The notes below the pieces were generated by a model, which did no database searches, was not told where the DNA came from, and worked only from the letters and a program-made list of their open reading frames with translations. A stretch of 64,000 nt of DNA from Lentilactobacillus sp. Marseille-Q4993 (GTDB lineage: Bacteria; Bacillota; Bacilli; Lactobacillales; Lactobacillaceae): the NCBI RefSeq assembly GCF_951230165.1, contig NZ_CATNVB010000001.1, positions 62,001 to 126,000 on the forward strand, written 5' to 3'. Numbering within the stretch: position 1 is the first letter of the stretch; each line of letters starts with the position of its first letter. Position numbers and translations under genes: made by a program. Of the stretch, positions 57,514-64,000 are shown piece after piece.

Positions 57514-59070
57514 GTGAAAAAATTGATTCTCTTTTCAACAGCTGTATTAGGAATGACAATGGTAGGTGGGGTTGGTGCTTCCGCGGACCAACAAATGGCA
57601 GCATCACAAAATAGTGCTGCAAAGGTAGAAAATAGTGACTTGATTTTGGTGAGAACAACGTTCTGTTCCTCAAATAGTGAAGGCAAACAGCAAATTGTCA
57701 ATCGGTACCAATGGCTAAAGGGTGATTATAAGGTTGGCAACGCAGTATCGGCACCAACCTATGCTGGCTATACCCCATCTGCAAAAGCTGCCAGTGTATC
57801 ACCACAAAAAGATATGGCATTTACTTATCTTCAGGACGAAGAGTTCGTTGGGGAACGTTATGCGGTTGATTTTACAGTTGATGAGGACAAGCCAGGTCGG
57901 ACCAATGTTGATCAGTCAAAAGTAACTGACAAATTAATTGGTGATGACAGCGGAAGAATTAAGGGGGAAGGTCAAAGAGTTACTGGAAATGATAGTGACC
58001 AAAAGCCTGACACCGGTACTAGTATAGAAAAACCTAAGGATGAGGATATTAATCCTGCAGACGATGGAAAAATTAAGGATGATACCAGTGTCTCTGGGTC
58101 TGGTAAAACTGAGAACCAACCAACTACCGATAAACGGGATGAGGGGACCATTACTGATCAACCTAACACGAGTGATCAAGGTACCGAAACTAAAGAAATT
58201 GACGCTAAGGACGAATCAACTGCAACTGACATTAGTAAGAGCAAGGATACTGGTGTTGGGGATGGAGAAATTAAAACCACTGACGAAGGAACTGGATCAA
58301 GTGAAATTGGTGTAAATGATAAGGGAATCGGAGAAGATTTGGTTACTGCAAGCGATCAAGGAACTGGTGACAATTTAGTTTCTGTGAGCGATGAAAATGT
58401 TGGAACCGATAAAGTTACCACAGTGGATACTGGTGTGGGCGATGACATGATTTTAAGTGGTAAAACAGATGTCGAGACTCAAGCTGATTCAACTAAAAAT
58501 CAAGGTAACCAAACTGGGAGCAATCCTATTCAAATTACAACTCCCACAGTTAACCACTATCAAATCATTGGCAAGTCGTTTGGTAATGTACTATTTGAAT
58601 ATCCAACCAGTTTAAGTAGTGAAGACATAAACGCTTTAGCTCGAAATGGATTAAATTATTATGGTTATGTATATCAAGGTGGAATGGTTCAAGGCGACCG
58701 CTTGTTCATGAACTTCATTCCCGCAAAAGTCCCTGTGAAAGTTCAAGCGGTCAACAAGCATGGAAAGAAGATTAAAAGACTTACTTTTTACGTTGACTAC
58801 GGCACGACTATCAGCAAATCAACGCTTAACTTGAAGGGGTATAAAATTGCCGGTAAACTGACCCCCGTTAGAGTATCTACTACAGATCCGATTGATTTGA
58901 CAGTTAAGTATAATAAGCAACGTTCTAGCAAAATTCATCGTGTGGTGAAGAAGGCCAAGCTGACCAAGAATCGAATGGTGCGGAAAGCTAATCGGCATCG
59001 TGATACCAAAAAGGCAAAAAAGGTTGTTAAGAAAGCGATTACCAAGGGTCGAGTTATTAAAAAACATTAA
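57514..59070 (+). CDS. Secreted Asp-rich repeat protein with basic C-terminal tail
   Basis: 518 residues. A signal peptide (KKLILFSTAVLGMTMVGGVGASA, cut after ASA); a variable N-terminal domain (about 40-140); an acidic Thr/Asp/Lys stretch; nine 12-residue repeats (about 209-316); a MucBP-like beta domain (about 405-468, VPVKVQAVNKHGKKI); and a final stretch of about 50 residues very rich in Lys, Arg and His. There is no LPxTG motif, so wall binding by charge is likely. GTG 57514 is chosen for the GGAGG upstream. The family is not recognised beyond these parts. It follows eno without its own visible promoter. Confidence 0.75.
   Translation: MKKLILFSTAVLGMTMVGGVGASADQQMAASQNSAAKVENSDLILVRTTFCSSNSEGKQQIVNRYQWLKGDYKVGNAVSAPTYAGYTPSAKAASVSPQKDMAFTYLQDEEFVGERYAVDFTVDEDKPGRTNVDQSKVTDKLIGDDSGRIKGEGQRVTGNDSDQKPDTGTSIEKPKDEDINPADDGKIKDDTSVSGSGKTENQPTTDKRDEGTITDQPNTSDQGTETKEIDAKDESTATDISKSKDTGVGDGEIKTTDEGTGSSEIGVNDKGIGEDLVTASDQGTGDNLVSVSDENVGTDKVTTVDTGVGDDMILSGKTDVETQADSTKNQGNQTGSNPIQITTPTVNHYQIIGKSFGNVLFEYPTSLSSEDINALARNGLNYYGYVYQGGMVQGDRLFMNFIPAKVPVKVQAVNKHGKKIKRLTFYVDYGTTISKSTLNLKGYKIAGKLTPVRVSTTDPIDLTVKYNKQRSSKIHRVVKKAKLTKNRMVRKANRHRDTKKAKKVVKKAITKGRVIKKH
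58138..58461 (+). repeat. Nine tandem 36-bp repeats (12 residues each)
   Basis: Exact 36-base period, each unit starting with GAT (Asp). Consensus D-x-G-[TVI]-G-x-x-x-[IV]-x-x-x, for example DTGVGDGEIKTT, DEGTGSSEIGVN, DKGIGEDLVTAS. Units 1-3 are degenerate and 4-9 clear. DNA identity between units is low, so the array is old. Confidence 0.9.
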
Positions 59071-59127
59071 TATTAACTCTCAAATAATGATATTATTTTA
59101 GATAGTAATTATTTGAGGATGAGAAAA

Positions 59128-60669
59128 TTGATTAGTCAAAGTAGATTTTATTACAACCAGATAAAGATGATCTTAAGTGGTATTTTGATTGGGGCTTTGT
59201 CTGGAACTGTGGTAGCCATGTTTCGCTTTATTATTCAGGGGTTAACTGAATTTATGACCAAATTATTGGGCTTGGCAAAGCATGATTTTAAATTAGTTCT
59301 TGTCGCCCTAGTGATCGTGGTCACAATTGGTTTGATTGGTGGCAAGCTACTTTCAGATGTCCCTGATATAAAAGGGTCCGGAATACCTCAAGTTGAAGGC
59401 CAACTTCAAGGTCTAGTTGAGTTCCCTTTTTGGCCGGTATTATGGCGCAAGTTTGTTGCGGGTTCATTAGCTATTGGTAGTGGGCTGTATCTTGGGCGTG
59501 AAGGCCCCTCTATTCAGCTTGGGTCAACAGTTGGTCAGGGAGTTGCAAAACTTACTAACCAGGTTGGAACGGATCGAAAGGTTCTGATTTCAAGTGGGGC
59601 TGCAGCTGGCCTCAGTGCTGCCTTTAATGCTCCGATAGCAAGTACGATGTTTGTGCTTGAAGAAATTTATCACAACTTTTCAACCAACATTTGGGTCGTT
59701 TCGCTATCTGCTTCGATTACGGCTGACTTCGTGGCAACATATGCTTTTGGTTTGAAACCAGTTCTATATATGCCATCGTCACCGTTGCCCTTAAATTACT
59801 TTCCGTTGGCAATTTTGTTAGGAATCGTTCTGGGTGTACTTGGAAGGGCATATCAATTTGTCATTTTAAATATCAATGTGGCATATGATTGGATCAATAA
59901 GATCAATCCAAAATTAAGGCCATATGCTGGAATAATTCCTCTGGTCTGTTTAATTCCACTTGGAATGTATCTGCCAATCCTAATGGGAGGCGGAAGTAGA
60001 GTAATATTGTCGTTACCAACGGGAAGTTACTCAGTCATTGCAATCTTAGGATTCCTTATCGTTAGATTTTTTGTTTCAATCTTTAATTATGGTAGTAGTT
60101 TGCCTGGTGGCATCTTTCTCCCCATCCTTTGTTTAGGCGCTTTAATTGGTGCTGTGGTAGGTAAAATTCTGATAATGGTTGGTTTGGTTTCCCCTCACTA
60201 CTTTTCAAGCTTTGTAATTATGGGGATGGCTGGTTATTTTGCAGGGATCAGTAAGGCGCCTTTTACGGCAATTTTATTGATTACTGAAATGGTTGGTAGC
60301 TTGACCCATATGCTGGGACTTGCTGTGGTATCACTAGTAGCGTACATCGTTGTTGATGTTTTGAGAGGTGGCCCAGTTTATGCAGATATGCTAGATGCAA
60401 TGATGAAGGTGGACACCCAAGAGTTTATTGGTCGGACAAGCGAAATTATTCAAACGGTGTTTGTCGGGGCCAATGCTGATGGTCGTAAGGTTAAAGACAT
60501 CAAATGGCCAAAGGGAGCTCTAATTACAAAGGTTAAGCGAAATGGTCATGAGTTTATCCCAACTGGAGATATGCTGATAATGGCTGGTGATACTATGTTC
60601 GTTAATGTTGCTGATAAGAATCGATATCAGCTAACAAAAGAACTTCAAAAAATTGCAACGAAGAAATAG
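59128..60669 (+). CDS. ClC-family chloride/proton antiporter with TrkA-C domain
   Basis: Membrane Cl-/H+ exchanger. About 513 residues: ClC fold (about 15-430) with SGIPQVEG, the gating Glu in GREGPSIQLGS (about 130), an internal Glu in FVLEEIYHNF and GGIFLPILCLG (about 330), then a cytosolic TrkA-C (RCK_C) domain (about 435-513). Exchangers rather than channels carry both glutamates, and both are seen. TTG 59128 lies 9 bases after GAGG; ATG 59119 and TTG 59113 sit on or before that site. It may take part in acid tolerance. Confidence 0.92.
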   Translation: MISQSRFYYNQIKMILSGILIGALSGTVVAMFRFIIQGLTEFMTKLLGLAKHDFKLVLVALVIVVTIGLIGGKLLSDVPDIKGSGIPQVEGQLQGLVEFPFWPVLWRKFVAGSLAIGSGLYLGREGPSIQLGSTVGQGVAKLTNQVGTDRKVLISSGAAAGLSAAFNAPIASTMFVLEEIYHNFSTNIWVVSLSASITADFVATYAFGLKPVLYMPSSPLPLNYFPLAILLGIVLGVLGRAYQFVILNINVAYDWINKINPKLRPYAGIIPLVCLIPLGMYLPILMGGGSRVILSLPTGSYSVIAILGFLIVRFFVSIFNYGSSLPGGIFLPILCLGALIGAVVGKILIMVGLVSPHYFSSFVIMGMAGYFAGISKAPFTAILLITEMVGSLTHMLGLAVVSLVAYIVVDVLRGGPVYADMLDAMMKVDTQEFIGRTSEIIQTVFVGANADGRKVKDIKWPKGALITKVKRNGHEFIPTGDMLIMAGDTMFVNVADKNRYQLTKELQKIATKK

Positions 60670-60746
60670 TAAACTGGCATTATCTGTTGGTTTATGGTAT
60701 CGTATTATGAGTAATGTAAGCCGTATGTTCGGTGGGAGGCTATCAC

Positions 60747-60983
60747 GTGTATAATTTACTATTAACTTTGCTAATAATTGATTGTATTTTGATTACAATC
60801 GCAGTTTTGATGCAACCATCAAAAACCAACGACGCTATGTCTGCTTTAACAGGTGGGGCTGATGATTTGTTTGCAAAACAAAAGCCACGCGGGTTTGAAG
60901 CGTTTATGCAAAAGACGACTGTTGTACTAGGAGTAATCTTTTTCGCATTATCACTTGGTCTAGTTTGGTTGTCATCACATTAG
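60747..60983 (+). CDS. secG: SecG, preprotein translocase subunit
   Basis: Small auxiliary subunit of SecYEG. 78 residues: two helices (about 1-22 and 53-73) around the conserved cytoplasmic loop MQPSKTNDAMSALTGGADDL. GTG 60747 is set by GGGAGG 7 bases upstream; an upstream in-frame start would include the ribosome-binding site. It starts the usual secG-esterase-rnr order of lactobacilli. Confidence 0.95.
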   Translation: MYNLLLTLLIIDCILITIAVLMQPSKTNDAMSALTGGADDLFAKQKPRGFEAFMQKTTVVLGVIFFALSLGLVWLSSH

Positions 60984-60990
60984 TTATGGA

Positions 60991-61022
60991 ATCCTCCTGT
61001 TTAAAAGCAGGGGGATTTTTAT
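60991..61022 (+). terminator. Terminator of secG
   Basis: AATCCTCCTG / CAGGGGGATT stem with an 8-base loop and T5. Confidence 0.87.
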
Positions 61023-61063
61023 TATAATGAGTATATGAATCTGAATTGAGGGGGGAAGGTACC

Positions 61064-61807
61064 ATGCCACAACCAGGAACATTCTTTTTTGAACACGGGA
61101 AAAAGGGTATTATTTTAATGCACGCGTTTGCTAGTGGCCCAATTGACGTTCGTTTATTAGCAAGGCGATTGGAGAAGTTGGATTACTCAGTTTACGCGCC
61201 GCTACTTACTGGTCATGGAACTCCTGATTTTATGGACATTATAAATCAGGGATCCCCTGAGAAGTGGTGGCAAGGTACTCAAGATGCTGTTTCATTCATG
61301 AAGGAAAAGGGAATGGAACAAATTAGTATCTTTGGGATTTCGCTTGGAGGTATTTTTGCTGCCAAGGCTTTGGAATCTTTTCCAGAATTAGTTGGTGGTG
61401 GATCGTTTGGTTCCCCAATTGTTCGTGAGGGACCTTCCACAGTCCACAATACATTTATCAAGATGGCAAGGGCCAATTATGTTGCCTATAAAACTGACCC
61501 ATCTGTCATGGCTGAAAAGCTCGAATGGCTTGATAATAATATTGATTCACTGCTTGCTGATATTTCAACATTTACGTTGGATGTTTCGGCCAATCTTGAT
61601 AAAATCCAGGTTCCCTACTTTATCGGCCAGGGACTTGCTGATGAGATTGTCGATCCACAAAGTGGCCGCAATTTGAATAATCGTTTGAAGAATACCTCAG
61701 TGAGTTTTCATGAGTATCCAGATGCTAGTCATATGATTACGGTCAATTCTGCTCACCAGCAGTTGGAACAAGATTTAAGCCTGTTTCTAGAAAATATATA
61801 TAAATAA
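61064..61807 (+). CDS. Alpha/beta-hydrolase carboxylesterase
   Basis: Cytosolic esterase of the Est30/YvaK type, 247 residues. Nucleophile in FGISLGGIFA (GxSxG, about residue 93), acid in GLADEIVDP (about 195) and His in DASHMIT (about 226); the oxyanion region is LMHAFASGP. ATG 61064 has GGGGAAGG upstream. The same gene lies between secG and rnr in bacilli and lactobacilli, but no physiological substrate is established. rnr follows after 14 bases. Confidence 0.93.
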   Translation: MPQPGTFFFEHGKKGIILMHAFASGPIDVRLLARRLEKLDYSVYAPLLTGHGTPDFMDIINQGSPEKWWQGTQDAVSFMKEKGMEQISIFGISLGGIFAAKALESFPELVGGGSFGSPIVREGPSTVHNTFIKMARANYVAYKTDPSVMAEKLEWLDNNIDSLLADISTFTLDVSANLDKIQVPYFIGQGLADEIVDPQSGRNLNNRLKNTSVSFHEYPDASHMITVNSAHQQLEQDLSLFLENIYK

Positions 61808-61821
61808 TTGAGGAATAAATA

Positions 61822-64000
61822 TTGCAAGATCAAGATAAAGAATTAAAAAACGAAATTGAAGGTGTGCTTAGAGCACATCCAGACCAATCCAAATCGGTAG
61901 AAGAAATTGCTGATGAACTTCACTATCACGGTTCAGCTGCCTTTAAATTAATTGTTCAAGAACTTGTTATTCTTGAGAGAGAAGGAACTGCAGTGGTGAC
62001 CGAAGACGGTAAATTCAAACTGAATCCAGAAAATCTCAAATTAAGTGGTATTTTCCATGCAAATGATAAGGGATTTGGGTTTATTGCCTACGACGATGTT
62101 CAACCAGACGCTTATGTTGCCCCAGACAACACGATGATGGCTCTGAATGGAGACACGGTTGAATTTGAAATCACTAGACCAGCGTCAGCTGACATGAGTA
62201 AGGGACCCGAAGCTAAGGTTACTGCTATCACTGATCGCAAGTATAAAAATGTTGTTGGTGCCTTTTCTAAGGGCGAAGATGATGGTGAATACTACGGTCA
62301 AGTTCGATTGACAGATAAAAAAATCGCCAAATATAAGTTTTATATCAATGAGATTGGACTGAAACCAACTCCTGGTGAAGTAATTACTGCTCAAATCACC
62401 GAGTATCCAAATGCAAAGCATCCTGACTATATGGTGGGAATTGCTGACCAAATTATTGGTTCGGTTGACGATCCAGGAATTGATATTTTACAAATTGTAT
62501 ACGCTCATGATATTCCTTCTGAATTTCCAGAGGAAGTTATGGAAGCCGCTGATCAAATTCCAGACCACGTTACCGAAGAGGAAAAAATTGGTCGGGAAGA
62601 TATTACTGATCAAACCTTAGTAACTATTGATGGTGAGTCATCAAAAGATTTGGATGATGCGGTAACTGTTTGGAAATTAGATAACGGAAACTATCACCTT
62701 GGTGTTCATATTGCCGATGTTAGTCATTACGTTACTCCAGGTAGCGTTATTGACAAGGAAGCATTTAGACGCGGAACTTCAGTTTATTTAACTGACCGCG
62801 TAATTCCAATGTTGCCAAGACGTCTTTCCAATGGAATCTGTTCTCTTAACGAGGGTGAATTGCGACTATGTATGAGTTGTGACATGGAAATTGACCAAGC
62901 CGGAAATGTTATTAAGCACCGAATCCATCCTAGTTTGATGAGATCTGCTGCCCGTATGACCTATACCGCGGTTAACGAAATCATTGAATCTCATGATGAA
63001 AAGACAATGGCTAGATATGACAAACTAGTGCCAATGTTTGAAGACATGGCTGATCTTCATCGAATTTTGTACAAGCACAGAAAAAATAACGGTGCAATTG
63101 ATTTTGACAATCACGAAGCTGAAATTATCGTTGATGAAAAGGGTCACCCAATTGATATTAAGCTACGAGTTCGGGGATTAGCAGAAAGAATGATTGAATC
63201 ATTCATGTTGGCTGCAAATGAAACCGTTGCTCAACATTATTATGAAGCCCATGTTCCGTTCCTATATCGGGTTCATGAAACCCCAGATGCTGACCGAATT
63301 AAGAGCTTCTTTGAAATGCTCACGGCCTTTGGAATCAATGTTAAAGGTGATCCAGAGCACATTAAACCAAAAATGCTTCAGAATGTTTTGAAAAAGGTTG
63401 CTGGTAAGCCTGAAGAAACAATGGTGTCCGTAATGTTACTTCGGAGCTTAAAGCAGGCTAAATATTCCGATCAGTCTCTTGGTCACTTTGGTTTGGCTGC
63501 ACCATACTATACCCACTTTACTTCACCAATTAGACGGTACCCTGATACAATGGTTCACCGGATGATTCATTACTACGAAGATAACGGGATTAATAAGGAA
63601 ACCAAGAAGAAGTATGCGAATGTCCTAGATGAGATTGCAACCACAACTTCTGAGTATGAACGCCGAGCTGTTGATGCCGAGCGTGATACGGATGCAATGA
63701 AGAAGGCAGAGTACATGCATGACCACATTGGTGAAGAGTTTGATGCCGTGGTTAGCTCAGTTCTTAAATTCGGAATGTTCGTTGAATTGCCAAATACAGT
63801 TGAGGGACTTGTTCATATTAGTCGGATGAACGATGACTACTATGAATACGTTGAACAGTTTATGGCACTCGTTGGTCGGAATACCAGAAGAACGTACAAG
63901 ATGGGGCAAGAAATTCGGGTTAAGGTAATCAACGTTGATATTGAACAAAGTGCAGTTGACTTTGATATTGTTGATCCTGAAAAGACCCCAACAAGTGATA
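61822..64000 (+). CDS. rnr: Ribonuclease R (3' end outside window)
   Basis: Processive 3'-5' exoribonuclease that degrades structured RNA and works with tmRNA. About 726 residues are visible, running off the window. Domains in order: an N-terminal helix-turn-helix (about 15-60, SVEEIADELHYHGSAAF), cold-shock domains (GIFHANDKGFGFIA, about 75), the RNB catalytic domain with DGESSKDLDDAV (about 270) and a C-terminal S1 domain (GEEFDAVVSSVLKFGMFVEL, about 635). The start is TTG 61822, preceded by TTGAGGAA at 7 bases. Confidence 0.95.
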   Translation, partial: MQDQDKELKNEIEGVLRAHPDQSKSVEEIADELHYHGSAAFKLIVQELVILEREGTAVVTEDGKFKLNPENLKLSGIFHANDKGFGFIAYDDVQPDAYVAPDNTMMALNGDTVEFEITRPASADMSKGPEAKVTAITDRKYKNVVGAFSKGEDDGEYYGQVRLTDKKIAKYKFYINEIGLKPTPGEVITAQITEYPNAKHPDYMVGIADQIIGSVDDPGIDILQIVYAHDIPSEFPEEVMEAADQIPDHVTEEEKIGREDITDQTLVTIDGESSKDLDDAVTVWKLDNGNYHLGVHIADVSHYVTPGSVIDKEAFRRGTSVYLTDRVIPMLPRRLSNGICSLNEGELRLCMSCDMEIDQAGNVIKHRIHPSLMRSAARMTYTAVNEIIESHDEKTMARYDKLVPMFEDMADLHRILYKHRKNNGAIDFDNHEAEIIVDEKGHPIDIKLRVRGLAERMIESFMLAANETVAQHYYEAHVPFLYRVHETPDADRIKSFFEMLTAFGINVKGDPEHIKPKMLQNVLKKVAGKPEETMVSVMLLRSLKQAKYSDQSLGHFGLAAPYYTHFTSPIRRYPDTMVHRMIHYYEDNGINKETKKKYANVLDEIATTTSEYERRAVDAERDTDAMKKAEYMHDHIGEEFDAVVSSVLKFGMFVELPNTVEGLVHISRMNDDYYEYVEQFMALVGRNTRRTYKMGQEIRVKVINVDIEQSAVDFDIVDPEKTPTSD

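Overview
The window is a gene-dense stretch of a low-GC Gram-positive chromosome. Gene order and protein families point to the family Lactobacillaceae: tsaB-rimI-tsaD / rex-groESL; comFA-comFC-hpf-secA-prfB; phoPR-pst; yvlC-yvlD-hprK-lgt-gpsA-galU-trxB-uvrB-uvrA-rapZ-yvcK-whiA-clpP; gap-pgk-tpiA-eno; secG-esterase-rnr. I cannot name genus or species from sequence alone. There is no insertion sequence, prophage or CRISPR array.

Layout. 1-5 kb: end of an acyl-ACP thioesterase, the t6A tRNA-modification genes tsaB and tsaD around rimI, and an ABC-F translation factor on the opposite strand. 5-8 kb: redox repressor Rex with candidate Rex sites, then groESL behind a CIRCE operator. 8-13 kb: a KimA-type potassium importer, lrgAB (reverse strand, with a cre-like site), tagO for cell-wall polymers, and an IMPACT/YvyE protein. 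13.7-20 kb: comFA with a frameshifted comFC, hpf, secA and prfB with its autoregulatory frameshift. 20-29 kb: a MinJ-like PDZ membrane protein and a complete phosphate module (phoPR, pstSCAB1B2, phoU) behind three TTTACA PhoP boxes in 11-bp register. 29-42.6 kb: the conserved hprK-to-whiA block, with a LexA-like box before uvrBA.

42.7-52.4 kb is the accessory part: a sugar porter under a cre site, clpP under a CtsR operator, a VOC enzyme, an orphan antitoxin-like protein, two transporters, a thioesterase and a heterodimeric ABC exporter whose second subunit is broken in an A9 tract. A tRNA-Arg(CCG) follows. In many lactobacilli cggR sits directly before gap; here it is absent, and the gap leader instead carries a cre-like site, a promoter and a terminator-like hairpin.

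52.8-64 kb: lower glycolysis (gap, pgk, tpiA, eno), a secreted repeat protein whose ribosome-binding site lies inside the eno terminator stem, a ClC chloride/proton antiporter, and secG-esterase-rnr, with rnr running off the window.

The window is mostly core metabolism and stress physiology. I see no clear new multigene system. The best leads are regulatory or structural: the eno-terminator/Shine-Dalgarno overlap and its 12-residue-repeat protein, the A9-interrupted exporter with its long leader, the cggR-less gap leader, and a two-copy double-hairpin element.
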